A stretch of DNA of 64,000 bases from CAZPQK01 sp964588695. Lineage in GTDB: Bacteria; Krumholzibacteriota; Krumholzibacteriia; WVZY01; JAKEHA01. The DNA is taken from the NCBI GenBank assembly GCA_964588695.1, contig CAZPQK010000009.1, forward strand, positions 86,356 through 150,355, written 5' to 3'. Positions 52,994 to 61,671 of this stretch are shown one piece after another (the stretch's first letter is position 1; the number at the start of each line of letters is the position of its first letter). Both the position numbers and the translations under genes were made by a program. The notes under the pieces were generated by a model, which made no database searches, was not told the DNA's origin, and worked only from the letters and a program-made list of their open reading frames with translations.

Positions 52994-55347
52994 CTTTCCG
53001 CGAGCCGGTCGATCGATTCCCGCAAACTGCCAAGTCGTTGGTCGCGTTCGCGAGCGAATCTGCGGATCCCATCCAGAATCCACTCGGGCGAGAGGTGCGC
53101 TTCTTCTAGCACTTCGTCGACGGTGCCACCGGTGCGCCACTGGTCGTCAAAGTCGGAACTCACTGTGTAGTCGTACCCGACGCCGGGTTCGATCCAGTCG
53201 GTCAGCAACCGCCGAGCGCGGTTGGTAACGCCCATGGCGTCAAGCCGTTCGTGCCGCGGGTACACACGGTTGCGGTAGGCGTCGTCCTGGAGCGCAAACA
53301 GCTGCGGGCTGATTGCCGCAACGATCTTAACGTTAAGGCCCTCTTCGTCGAGGCGCGGCAGAATCTTGACAAGGTTGTTGGTCGTCGAAGTGCCCTGAAC
53401 CACCACCACTCCGTGGCGCTGGCCCGGACGATAGTCGCGAATCAGATATGCACCGCGACCCGCCTCCAGGTGCGAGTCCATGCCCAGCGCCTTGCGGTCG
53501 GGAATTTCGACGGGCGGGCGGGTAAGGTGCAGCGCGATGATGGGCGCGTCGGAGGCAAGTGCGGCGCCAATGACCACCGGGACTTCGTTGTATTCCCAGG
53601 GATGAACGTCGATGACGTGTCCGTCGGGAAACAGTTGTGTTACCCCGGGCGCAAAAATGCCAAAGTGCGTCCGCGAGTCTTCCGCCGTTTCCGGCCCGCT
53701 GTGTCCCGCCACCCACAACAGCTTGCCCACTTTTATTTGTGAGTCTTGCGCGAGCTGGCTGAACAAGCGAATTGGTCCGTACTTGAGGTACACAAAAGAA
53801 CCGTAAGTGGAACAGGTTCCGTAGAAGCCGTTAAATTCTTCGAATGGTTTGTCGGACAGGTTTACCGATGCGATCCCCGCAGCGATACCGGCGTTGCCAA
53901 ACTCGGTAATCCCTTGCGGCAGCAAAACGCCACCGGGGTTGGTGTCGCGGTTGAACCATCCCAAGCCTTTCTGGTCGCCGAAGTCTTTGGCGAACCCTGA
54001 GATGTTGGTGGAGTCGGCGAGGTCGGCGCTCATGGCCAGAAACAACGGGCGGCCGTAGTCTTTCTGCGTCCACCCGTTCACCCACGCGCCAAACTTGGCC
54101 AGCGCCGCGCGGTTGGGTTGCTTCTCGCCCGGCGCGACAAACAAGTCGCTTGGGTAGTTGCGGTAGTCGGTAAGTCGCGGATCGGTGCACGGGTTCTTGC
54201 TGGTGTTTACTTTGGTCGCCGGGTTGTCGGCGGGTACCGAATCTCCCAACTCGACGAGTCGGTCGGACACGTAGTCGACAAACGCCTGGTCGCCGCGGAT
54301 GACATCGGCGACGACTTTCAGGTTAGCCAGGCATTGCTCGCGGACGCCTTCGGCGGTATCGGGGGCGGGTTCGCCGAACCCTTGAAACTTAACGCCGTAC
54401 TTTTCCATGAACGGTTCTTTGGTTTGCCAAAACAAATCGCTGTTCATCTTGTGTGCGGCGCCGTGTGATTTGTTGTCGTACTTGAGATACTCACGACCTT
54501 TTCGCGTTTTCATAAACATCATGCGCGGTCGACCCGCGTCGCCGTCTCCGTTAGATGTCTCTAGCATCGCTTGAGTTACCGATGCCCAATCGGCCCCATC
54601 GCTGGCTTCGGCGACGATCCAGCCGTGGGCTTCGAACCAGTCGCGCGGCGATCCGTACACAAAAGAACTGTAGGCGTTGTCGTCGATCCCAAAGTCATTC
54701 CAGTCGACCACGTAGTGAAAGTTGGTCAGCCCCAACCCGTAAGCCGAGTTCATGGTCTCGTGGGCCGCGCCAGGGGTCAGACCGCCTTCGCCTTCGAAAG
54801 CCCACACCTTGACGTCTTCTGCTCCCGACCGCTTTAACGCAAACGCCGCGCCCGCAGCAACCGGCGATCCGTGCCCGGAGGGTCCGGTGTTGGCCTTAAA
54901 GAAAAGTGTCTTGCCTTCCATTTCTGCGTGGCCGGGAAGCCCGCCGCGATGGCGCAGGTTAGCCAGATCCTGCCAGTACAAACCAAATTCCTCGTCGTTG
55001 TGAATCGCGTAACGTTTGTCGCCGGTTTGCTCGCGCTTAGCGCGGAGACATTCGGTGAGCACCGGCATGGTGGCGTAGATAAGGGGGACGGTATGTCCGG
55101 CCACCAACACAAAGCGATCGCCGTAGCGTTTTTCGGGGTGGCGGATATCCCAGCGCATCGCACCGCTAAGCAGAAGGGTGATCATCGCGTGAACCTTGGA
55201 GCGCGACCCGCCGGGGTGACCGCTTTGGCGGTAGTTCAACATGATGTCGATGAACTGATCGGCGCAGTCTTTGGCTTTTTCCCAGTGCGGGAAGTCGGAC
55301 TGCCGGGCAGCAAGAAGTTCATCGACGGTGCGGTCACGATCGGTCAC
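52990..55347 (-). CDS. Divergent transketolase-like enzyme
   Basis: 785 aa from a GTG with GAGGTG 5 nt upstream. It is clearly transketolase-like: SGHPGGSRSKVHAMITLLLSG near the N-terminus, then a thiamine diphosphate region FEGEGGLTPGAAHE, a pyrimidine-domain stretch and a C-terminal domain. It is about 120 residues longer than usual transketolases. Key motifs differ: the Mg-binding GDG is GEG, GPLGQG is GPSGHG, and the usual GEDGPTHQ is replaced by AEDSRTHFG. It may belong to a distinct subfamily with another substrate. It stands alone between convergent and divergent neighbours. Confidence 0.82.
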   Translation of the reverse strand: MTDRDRTVDELLAARQSDFPHWEKAKDCADQFIDIMLNYRQSGHPGGSRSKVHAMITLLLSGAMRWDIRHPEKRYGDRFVLVAGHTVPLIYATMPVLTECLRAKREQTGDKRYAIHNDEEFGLYWQDLANLRHRGGLPGHAEMEGKTLFFKANTGPSGHGSPVAAGAAFALKRSGAEDVKVWAFEGEGGLTPGAAHETMNSAYGLGLTNFHYVVDWNDFGIDDNAYSSFVYGSPRDWFEAHGWIVAEASDGADWASVTQAMLETSNGDGDAGRPRMMFMKTRKGREYLKYDNKSHGAAHKMNSDLFWQTKEPFMEKYGVKFQGFGEPAPDTAEGVREQCLANLKVVADVIRGDQAFVDYVSDRLVELGDSVPADNPATKVNTSKNPCTDPRLTDYRNYPSDLFVAPGEKQPNRAALAKFGAWVNGWTQKDYGRPLFLAMSADLADSTNISGFAKDFGDQKGLGWFNRDTNPGGVLLPQGITEFGNAGIAAGIASVNLSDKPFEEFNGFYGTCSTYGSFVYLKYGPIRLFSQLAQDSQIKVGKLLWVAGHSGPETAEDSRTHFGIFAPGVTQLFPDGHVIDVHPWEYNEVPVVIGAALASDAPIIALHLTRPPVEIPDRKALGMDSHLEAGRGAYLIRDYRPGQRHGVVVVQGTSTTNNLVKILPRLDEEGLNVKIVAAISPQLFALQDDAYRNRVYPRHERLDAMGVTNRARRLLTDWIEPGVGYDYTVSSDFDDQWRTGGTVDEVLEEAHLSPEWILDGIRRFARERDQRLGSLRESIDRLAES

Positions 55348-55681
55348 AGGTTCACCTCAGCGAAAGAGTGTTGGCAACGTTCGCCGAATCGTAGCGCAAG
55401 GCGGGAGGGGCCGTCAAACGGGTGGTAAAGGGGACGTTTGCACGGTGCGGTCGCCTATTCGCACCCGCGCGTTTGACGTATGTTAAATAGTTATCATATA
55501 CTTTCTTGAAGAAGATTAGTTTATGACGATCGCTTTCGTGGCGCTTACTACGGGCGCACTCGACCGAGAGAGATATCTTTCGGCCGGATAAAAGAAAAGT
55601 ACTCTCGCTAGACACCGGGATGGGAGCATGCTGCACTAACGTTTTTTGTTTACAATATTCAACAACTGGGGAGTCCTCGAA
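55348..55681 (+). promoter_or_regulatory. Long leader of the tandem secreted-protein genes with a candidate promoter
   Basis: 334 bp without a convincing gene; the 94-aa minus-strand frame at 55352-55636 looks spurious. TTGACG (55473-55478) and TATACT (55497-55502) are spaced by 18 bp, a good sigma-70-type pair. The start codon lies about 175 bp downstream, so the 5' leader would be long and AT-rich. No stable hairpin stood out by eye. Confidence 0.45.
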
Positions 55682-56227
55682 ATGCGATTAAACAACCGAC
55701 CACCTCTTTCTTCAGACACGTCCTTCCTGCGAGGCTCATGCCACGTTCCGGCGCTTGGGCAGCGGATTATTTTCGTCGTCATTGTTGTTGTAACCATTAC
55801 TTTTCCCAAAACCAGCGGCTCAGAGATTATTACCGGTCAGACTGATGTGCAGGGCTATTTCTGGGACTTTAGCGAAGGGGCACCTGTTGCGTCTGGGCCT
55901 AGCGACCTTACGGTTGCGTTTGCACATTCGTTTTTTGAGTTCTGGGCTCCCGGGGGTGTGCTCTGGCTCGACAAGCCTGCAAATGAAGTTGTTACCGCAC
56001 CCACAGATGAGGCGCTCTATAGTGAGTTCGTGCCGGTATTGACAAGTGGTACGTTCGTCGCGAGGACCCTAGAGGGTCACTACGTAAAGTTCGTCGTGAC
56101 GTACTTCAATATGGGGTCTATTTGCATTGTCGATTACTGGTACCAGAACGATGGGTCGACGGATCTGGACCCAACGGTACCGGTCGCCGAATTGTCGGTG
56201 GGGAGAATCAAGGCCAGATTTCGCTAG
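55682..56227 (+). CDS. Small secreted protein, tandem copy 1, with C-terminal tail SVGRIKARFR
   Basis: 181 aa from the ATG at 55682 (GGGGAG about 10 nt upstream; the frame is open to 55646). A signal-like helix (RIIFVVIVVVTITFP) is followed by a compact beta-rich domain: GYFWDFSEGAPVASGP, FFEFWAPGGVLWLD, SEFVPVLTSGTFVART and KFVVTYFNMGSICIVDYWYQND. It ends PVAELSVGRIKARFR, matching the tail motif of the genes at 35101 and 36298. No known domain is recognised. The next gene is a 90% identical copy. Confidence 0.8.
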   Translation: MRLNNRPPLSSDTSFLRGSCHVPALGQRIIFVVIVVVTITFPKTSGSEIITGQTDVQGYFWDFSEGAPVASGPSDLTVAFAHSFFEFWAPGGVLWLDKPANEVVTAPTDEALYSEFVPVLTSGTFVARTLEGHYVKFVVTYFNMGSICIVDYWYQNDGSTDLDPTVPVAELSVGRIKARFR

Positions 56228-56246
56228 GGTCTATTTAGGTGGAGAA
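55706..56246 (+). repeat. Tandem duplication, copy 1 (541 bp, period 550 bp)
   Basis: This block aligns without gaps to 56256-56796. I counted about 54 differences by eye, near 90% identity. Differences are concentrated in the middle 200 bp, while the signal-peptide end and the last 240 bp are nearly identical. It spans most of the first gene plus its downstream GGAGAA. Confidence 0.9.
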
Positions 56247-56777
56247 ATGAAAATCCTTTCTTCAGACACTTCCTTCCTGCGAGGCTCATGCCACGTTCCG
56301 GCGATTGGGCAGCGGATTATTTTCGTCGTCTTTGTTGTTGTAACCATTTCTTTTCCCAGAACCAGCGGCTCAGAGATTGTTACCGGCCAGACCGACGTGG
56401 ACGGCGATTTCTGGGATTTCAGTGAAGGGGCCCCAGTGGCGTCGGGCCCCGGGGATCTTATTGTGGCGTTTGCCCACACCCATTTCGAGTTCTGGGCTCC
56501 TGCAGGTGTGTTGTGGCTCGATATGCCGCCAAATGAAGTTGTTGCTGCGCCCACAGATGAGGCACTCTATAGCGAGTTCGTGCCGGTATTGACAAGTGGT
56601 ACGTTCGTCGCGAGGACGCTAGAGGGTCACTACGTCAAGTTCGTCGTGACGTACTTCAATATGGGGTCTATTTGCATTATCGATTACTGGTACCAGAACG
56701 ATGGGTCAACGGATCTGGACCCAACGGTACCGGTCGCCGAATTGTCGGTAGGGAGAATCAAGGCCAGATTTCGCTAG
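56247..56777 (+). CDS. Small secreted protein, tandem copy 2, with C-terminal tail SVGRIKARFR
   Basis: 176 aa from the ATG at 56247 with AGGTGGAGAA directly before it. Signal-like helix (RIIFVVFVVVTISFP) and the same beta-rich domain as copy 1, with differences clustered in the middle (DGDFWDFSEG, HTHFEFWAPAGVLWLDMPPNEV). The last 60 residues and the tail PVAELSVGRIKARFR are almost unchanged. Function unknown. Confidence 0.8.
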   Translation: MKILSSDTSFLRGSCHVPAIGQRIIFVVFVVVTISFPRTSGSEIVTGQTDVDGDFWDFSEGAPVASGPGDLIVAFAHTHFEFWAPAGVLWLDMPPNEVVAAPTDEALYSEFVPVLTSGTFVARTLEGHYVKFVVTYFNMGSICIIDYWYQNDGSTDLDPTVPVAELSVGRIKARFR

Positions 56778-56796
56778 GGTCTATTGAGGTGGAGAA
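56256..56796 (+). repeat. Tandem duplication, copy 2
   Basis: Second copy of the 541-bp block, 9 bp after the first. The gap-free alignment suggests a fairly recent unequal crossover or a selective constraint on length. Confidence 0.9.
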
Positions 56797-56797
56797 C

Positions 56798-56905
56798 GTG
56801 ACGCCTACGATCGAGCTCGGTTCCGTAAAGGTGGCATTGCCACAGACCTCTGACGCTATCGTCTGTCGATTCGGATGTGGCCAGCCCACGAGCCTCGCGC
56901 CCTGA
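56798..56905 (+). CDS. Possible 35-residue peptide after the tandem duplication
   Basis: GTG start with AGGTGGAGAA 2 nt upstream, the same ribosome-binding site that serves copy 2 and is part of the repeat unit. The frame encodes VTPTIELGSVKVALPQTSD and ends TSLAP, with two Cys. It has no similarity that I can see. It may be a remnant of a third unit or a chance frame. Confidence 0.3.
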   Translation: MTPTIELGSVKVALPQTSDAIVCRFGCGQPTSLAP

Positions 56906-56909
56906 CCCG

Positions 56910-57920
56910 CTAGCTATGTAGATACGAGCGGTAGTTCTCCACCTGGCGATCCGCATAAAACCCAAGGTCGGTAACCACTAGGGATAGTAGTTCCTTAGCC
57001 TCGCCGTCGTCGAATCGCCCAAGCGTTTCGCCGGCACGGTCGAGATGCTTCTTAATCTCGTCACGCGTTTGACCGATGGTGCCGTGTTCCATGCACATCT
57101 CGACAACTCGACGCTCGTTGTCGCCAGAGAAGTCGCCGTCGCGAACAAAGCGCACAAACGCTTCCCGGTCGGTGGGGGATAGGCTGGCTAGCAAACGAAT
57201 GATCGGCAGCGCGAAGTAGCCGTTCACCAGGTCGCAGTCGCGAGATCCGTTGGGAGTGGCCACCATATCGTCCAGGTCGTCGATCATCTGAAACGCCATG
57301 CCCAGGCTCCAACCAAAGTGACCCAACGGATCGGCATGCGTGGACCCCTGGCTGGCCGCGCCAACCTTGCAGGCCAGCGCAAACAGCGACGCGCTTTTCT
57401 CCGAGATAATCTCGTAGTAACGCGCTTCGGTCAGGTCAAAGTCAAACTTATGAGTCGTCTCCAGACTCTCGCCCCGCACCAGCACCCGCAGCGTGCGAAT
57501 GAACTCCGGCATCGCCACGTCCAGGCCGCTCTCGCGGACCAGGTCGAGTGCTTCGGTAAGGGCAAAGTCGCCGGTGAGCACCGAGCGATAGTTGCCGTAC
57601 TTTAGACGCGCGCTATCTTCGCTGCGTCGCAAATCCACGTCGTCGATCACGTCGTCATGAAACAACGTCGCCAGATGAATCAGCTCAACCGCGCCCGCGA
57701 GTTGCAGCAGCGGTGTGTCGTGGATGATTCCGTTGGCGCCGGGTACCGATGCCGAACAAATCATCAGCGCCGGCCGCAGACGCTTACCGCCATGGAGAAA
57801 ACTCTCCACCGCGATTTCCGCTTCGGTGACCGGCTGGCGGCGCAGGCTTTCCACCACCAGTTGGTTGCAGCGCTCGATGGCATCGCTAAGAACATCTAAC
57901 TTACGGATCGACTGGATCAT
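56910..57920 (-). CDS. Polyprenyl diphosphate synthase
   Basis: 336 aa. First aspartate-rich motif FHDDVIDDVDLRR (Asp89, Asp90, Asp93, Asp94) and second motif FQMIDDLDDM are both intact. GGKRLRPAL is the IPP-binding region. It elongates allylic diphosphates by trans-condensation; residues before the first motif set product length, but I cannot read the chain length from sequence alone. The ATG overlaps the GbsR-type regulator's stop by 4 nt, so it is translationally coupled to it. Confidence 0.88.
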   Translation of the reverse strand: MIQSIRKLDVLSDAIERCNQLVVESLRRQPVTEAEIAVESFLHGGKRLRPALMICSASVPGANGIIHDTPLLQLAGAVELIHLATLFHDDVIDDVDLRRSEDSARLKYGNYRSVLTGDFALTEALDLVRESGLDVAMPEFIRTLRVLVRGESLETTHKFDFDLTEARYYEIISEKSASLFALACKVGAASQGSTHADPLGHFGWSLGMAFQMIDDLDDMVATPNGSRDCDLVNGYFALPIIRLLASLSPTDREAFVRFVRDGDFSGDNERRVVEMCMEHGTIGQTRDEIKKHLDRAGETLGRFDDGEAKELLSLVVTDLGFYADRQVENYRSYLHS

Positions 57921-58450
57921 TCCTTCTCCATCTTGGAACGGGATGGGCGTCCCAGAAACGCGCCCATCAGTTGCGAGACTTTACCTTCGCCAACGAACGA
58001 ATTAAAGATGGCGTCGACGATGTCCATGTGGCGTTTAAGTTCGTTCAAGCGCCCGCGAACATACGCGGCTTCGTCGCCGGACAGATGTTGGGTGGATGCG
58101 ATAGCCTCGTCGACAATCTCCGAGGCGGGATCGAGTTCGCGCTTCTTTTTGGCCAGCGCCAGCACCTTGGCCACTTTGCCGACATCGTCTTCGGCGGTGT
58201 AGTAGTCTTTGCGGTCGCCGCGAACGATTACCTTTCGCACCACGCCCAGTTCCACCAGAGCGCGCACGTTGGTCGAAACGTTGCTGCGGCTGGTCTTGAG
58301 TTGTTCCGACATGTCTTCCAGCGTCAGCGGCTCCGGGCTTAAGTAAAGAACCGCAAAGATCTCGGCCATTACCTTGCTGATGCCCCAGGTGGTACCGAGT
58401 CGCCCCCAGCCTTCGATGAAAACGTCTTGTGGTGTACGCGTGGTCGCCAT
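57917..58450 (-). CDS. GbsR/MarR-type transcription regulator
   Basis: 177 aa. A winged helix with AEIFAVLYLSPEPLTLEDMSEQLKTSRSNVSTNVRAL is the DNA-binding part; VVRKVIVRGDRKDYYTAEDD forms the wing. The N-terminal GWGRLGTTWGISKVMAEIF is characteristic of the GbsR-like branch. A helical C-terminal part follows. It probably controls the polyprenyl synthase gene and itself. A small odd palindrome TAGTAACTA sits 3 bp upstream of the start (58453-58461). Confidence 0.85.
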   Translation of the reverse strand: MATTRTPQDVFIEGWGRLGTTWGISKVMAEIFAVLYLSPEPLTLEDMSEQLKTSRSNVSTNVRALVELGVVRKVIVRGDRKDYYTAEDDVGKVAKVLALAKKKRELDPASEIVDEAIASTQHLSGDEAAYVRGRLNELKRHMDIVDAIFNSFVGEGKVSQLMGAFLGRPSRSKMEKE

Positions 58451-58583
58451 GTTAGTAACTATTTGGGACTACACTGATTACAGTTGTTTCTGAACATACA
58501 TAATCAGTAGAAAAATATAAGGAGGGAGTCAAGGAAATTGGGCGGGCGGCGTGATTTTGGGGATAACTTTGGCCCCTGGGGTG

Positions 58584-59111
58584 CTACAGAATCCGGCGGG
58601 CGGTCACGAATCGTGCGCGAAAATAGCGGTTGTCCAGCTTCTCGACCTTCACCTGCCGTTGCTGCGTGCTGGCGTGAATAAACTCGCCTCTTCCCGCGTA
58701 GATACCGACGTGAGAGACGCCTCCAGAGCGCGTCGTCCGAAAGAACACCAGGTCCCCGGGCCGCAACTCGCCGCGGGCAACTTTTTCGCCGAACATCGAC
58801 TGCGAACGCGAAGTGCGCGGCACCGCGATGCCGTGGTTTTCGAACACCCGATACACCAGGCCCGAACAATCCACGCCCTGGGTGCTGGAGCCGCCCATGC
58901 GGTAGGGGGTTCCCAGAAACTCACGCGCGGTACTGACCACATCTTTGCCAGACACGATCTCGGAGCCCTGCGGGGTGTCGGTTCGCGTAATTGGCGCCGG
59001 TTCTGCCGTGGTTTTGGGCGGAGCCGACCGATATTTGGGCGAACTGGAGCAGGCGGCCAGCGCAATCGGCAGGGCGGCCGCGAGAAATATCTTCAGATGT
59101 GACGTTTTCAT
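58584..59111 (-). CDS. NlpC/P60-family lipoprotein (cell-wall peptidase)
   Basis: 175 aa. Lipobox LAAC gives lipidation at Cys21. The NlpC/P60 catalytic residues are Cys82 (VDCSGLVY), His134 (SHVGIYAG) and His146 (FIHASTQ). It should be a D,L-endopeptidase or amidase acting on peptidoglycan peptides at the outer membrane. A proline-rich stretch links lipid and catalytic domain. Confidence 0.93.
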   Translation of the reverse strand: MKTSHLKIFLAAALPIALAACSSSPKYRSAPPKTTAEPAPITRTDTPQGSEIVSGKDVVSTAREFLGTPYRMGGSSTQGVDCSGLVYRVFENHGIAVPRTSRSQSMFGEKVARGELRPGDLVFFRTTRSGGVSHVGIYAGRGEFIHASTQQRQVKVEKLDNRYFRARFVTARRIL

Positions 59112-59199
59112 GGGCGTAAGTGGTCCGAATTATGCAGTTTTTTTACCGTTTCGACAACGCGCAAGTCTCGTGCCGACAACGCAATACCTCCACAGCCGG

Positions 59200-59226
59200 T
59201 TGACACGCGCCCGCCAGCGGCATAAT
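59200..59226 (+). promoter_or_regulatory. Candidate promoter of the fadNAE operon
   Basis: TTGACA (59200-59205) and CATAAT (59221-59226) are spaced by 15 bp, slightly short of the ideal 17 but otherwise good matches. It lies about 40 bp before the fadN start. Confidence 0.5.
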
Positions 59227-59265
59227 TGTGATAGTAGAGATTAACCAGAGGAGATCAGACCCCAT

Positions 59266-61659
59266 ATGAGCTCGATTGAACGCGCCGCTGTTATCGGCGC
59301 TGGCGTCATGGGCAGCGGTCTGGCCGCCCACCTGGCAAACGCTGGTATTCCCACTCTCTTACTCGACATCGTCCCGCCAGACGGAAGCGGCGTTCCCGGT
59401 GACCCGGCGTCCGCAAACTATCGCAACGCCTTCGCTGCCCGCGGCCTGCAAACCGCGCTAAAGATTAAGCCCGCCGCCTTCTTTGTAAAGGAGGGCGCGC
59501 GACTGGTTCAAACCGGAAACCTCGACGACGACCTGGAGTTGTTGCGCGATGTTGATTGGGTTTTGGAAGCCGTCGTCGAACGGCTGGACATTAAGCAACA
59601 ACTCTTCGAAAAGATCGCGCCGTTCCTAAAGCCCGGGGCGCTGCTGTCGACCAACACGTCCGGCTTGTCGATCGAAGAGATGGCGGCGGTGATGCCCGCC
59701 GACTTGCAGCCGCGTTTCGCTGGCACTCACTTTTTCAACCCGCCCCGCTACCTGCGCCTGGTCGAAGTTATTCCCCACAGCGGTACCGACCCGCGCGTGG
59801 CGTCGGCATTGGCCGCCGTTTGTCAGGAGACATTGGGTAAGGGCATCGTTCACGCCAAGGATACGCCCAACTTTATTGCCAACCGTGTTGGTGTGTACTC
59901 GATCATGGCGGTGATCCGCACCATGTTGGATGACGGTTACACCATCGAAGAAATCGACGCGCTCACCGGTTCGGTCATGGGGCGCCCCAAGAGTGCGACG
60001 TTTCGCACCGCCGATGTGGTTGGACTCGACACGTTTGTTCACGCGGCCAACACGGTATACCAACGCGCCACCAACGACGAACAACGCGAAGTAATCAAAC
60101 CGCCGGCGTTGATCGAACGCCTGGTTGCAGAGAACCGCCTGGGGCAAAAGACGGGCGAGGGTTTTTACAAGAAGGTCAAGCAAGACGGTAAAAGTGTCAT
60201 TCTTACTCTCGACACCGATACCTTTGACTATCGCGAAGCACAACGACCCAAGCTGGGTTCGCTCGACATGGCCAAAGCCATGGAAGGCGGCGCGCTTGCC
60301 CGTATCGGCGCGCTGGTAGGTGCGAAGGATCGCGGCGGGCAGTTTGTGTGGAAGACGCTTTCCGACACAATGGTGTACGCGGCCAACCGGCTGGGCGAGA
60401 TTGCCGACGATGTATTAAACATCGACCGCGCGATGCGCTGGGGGTTTGGTTGGCAACACGGGCCTTTTGAGTTGTGGGATGCACTGGGCGTCGAGAAGGT
60501 GGTTAAGCGGCTTGAGTCCGAAGGCCGCGAAGTTCCCGAAGCTGCGCGCAAGGTGTTGTCGACTTCGCAGCAATCGTTTTATCACCGCGACGATAACTTC
60601 AAAACGTTCTACTTTGCCAGCGGCGAACACCGCGAGCAGGAAGAACCGCTGGGCACCATCGACCTGAAGCTGCTCAAGGCCCGCGGCGCGGTTGTCAAAA
60701 AGAACGCGGGCGCGTCTCTGGTGGATATGGGCGATGGCGTTCTGGGTTTGGAGTTTCACTCCAAGATGAACTCAATCGGTTCGGACATTATCTCGATGGT
60801 ATTTGCCGGGATCAAAGAAACCGAAGCCAACTTTGACGCCATGGTGGTTGGCAACCACGGCCGAAACTTTTCCGTCGGCGCCAACTTGATGTTGCTGTTG
60901 TTGGAAGCCCAAGACGGCAACTACGAAGAAATCGACCTGATGGTACGCCAGTTCCAGAAGGCGACGATGGCACTGAAGTACTGCAAACGCCCGGTCGTTG
61001 CCGCGCCGTTCGGAATGACGCTGGGCGGCGGTTGCGAAATCATGCTGGGGTGTCCAAACGTTTTTGCATCGGCCGAAACCTACACCGGCCTGGTGGAGGT
61101 AGGGGTCGGGTTGATTCCAGCCGGTGGTGGTTGCAAGGAACTGCTCATCCGCAACCTCGAAGGAATGCCGCGGGTTGACGGAATTGACCTGTTCCCGGCG
61201 GTGCGCGCCGCGTTTGAAACTATTGGCCTGGCGAAGGTGTCGACCAGCGCGGTTGAAGCCAAACAAATGCGGCTGTTGCGCCACTCCGACGGTGTCGCGA
61301 TGAATCCCGACCGGCTGTTGTTTAGCGCCAAAGCGATGGCGCTGGGACTGGCGACACAGGGGTACCGGCGACCCGACCCGACGATTCAGATTCCCGTGGT
61401 GGGACGCACCGGTATCGGTGCGATCAAAACCAACCTCTACAACATGCGCGAGGGTGGATTCATCTCCGAGTACGACCAGTACATCGGTGGCGAACTCGCC
61501 CGGATTCTTTGTGGCGGTGAACTGGCTTCGGGCACGTTGGTGGACGAACAGTACCTGCTCGATCTGGAACGCGAGGTGTTCCTGCGCCTTGTGGGTCAGC
61601 GCAAGACCCTCGAGCGCATGCAATTCATGTTGAAGAAAGGCAAGCCGCTGCGGAACTAA
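59266..61659 (+). CDS. fadN: 3-hydroxyacyl-CoA dehydrogenase/enoyl-CoA hydratase (FadN-type)
   Basis: 797 aa from an ATG with GAGGAG upstream. Residues 5-190 are the NAD-binding 3-hydroxyacyl-CoA dehydrogenase domain (IGAGVMGSGLAAHLANAG). The dehydrogenase C-terminal domain lies at about 200-480, with TPNFIANRVGVYS. The crotonase (hydratase) domain is at about 490-700, with the oxyanion stretch GMTLGGGCEIMLGCP. The order dehydrogenase-then-hydratase is that of Bacillus FadN, opposite to FadB. It carries out two steps of beta-oxidation. It heads a fadN-fadA-fadE operon. Confidence 0.92.
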   Translation: MSSIERAAVIGAGVMGSGLAAHLANAGIPTLLLDIVPPDGSGVPGDPASANYRNAFAARGLQTALKIKPAAFFVKEGARLVQTGNLDDDLELLRDVDWVLEAVVERLDIKQQLFEKIAPFLKPGALLSTNTSGLSIEEMAAVMPADLQPRFAGTHFFNPPRYLRLVEVIPHSGTDPRVASALAAVCQETLGKGIVHAKDTPNFIANRVGVYSIMAVIRTMLDDGYTIEEIDALTGSVMGRPKSATFRTADVVGLDTFVHAANTVYQRATNDEQREVIKPPALIERLVAENRLGQKTGEGFYKKVKQDGKSVILTLDTDTFDYREAQRPKLGSLDMAKAMEGGALARIGALVGAKDRGGQFVWKTLSDTMVYAANRLGEIADDVLNIDRAMRWGFGWQHGPFELWDALGVEKVVKRLESEGREVPEAARKVLSTSQQSFYHRDDNFKTFYFASGEHREQEEPLGTIDLKLLKARGAVVKKNAGASLVDMGDGVLGLEFHSKMNSIGSDIISMVFAGIKETEANFDAMVVGNHGRNFSVGANLMLLLLEAQDGNYEEIDLMVRQFQKATMALKYCKRPVVAAPFGMTLGGGCEIMLGCPNVFASAETYTGLVEVGVGLIPAGGGCKELLIRNLEGMPRVDGIDLFPAVRAAFETIGLAKVSTSAVEAKQMRLLRHSDGVAMNPDRLLFSAKAMALGLATQGYRRPDPTIQIPVVGRTGIGAIKTNLYNMREGGFISEYDQYIGGELARILCGGELASGTLVDEQYLLDLEREVFLRLVGQRKTLERMQFMLKKGKPLRN

Positions 61660-61671
61660 GCGGAGATTACT

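Noticed and set aside
55352..55636. A 94-aa minus-strand frame in the leader before the tandem duplication
   Set aside because: No Shine-Dalgarno, no recognisable motif and a biased composition. It overlaps the likely promoter.
58453..58461. TAGTAACTA palindrome as a GbsR operator
   Set aside because: Only 4-bp arms, overlapping the translation start region. Too short to support as an operator without other sites.
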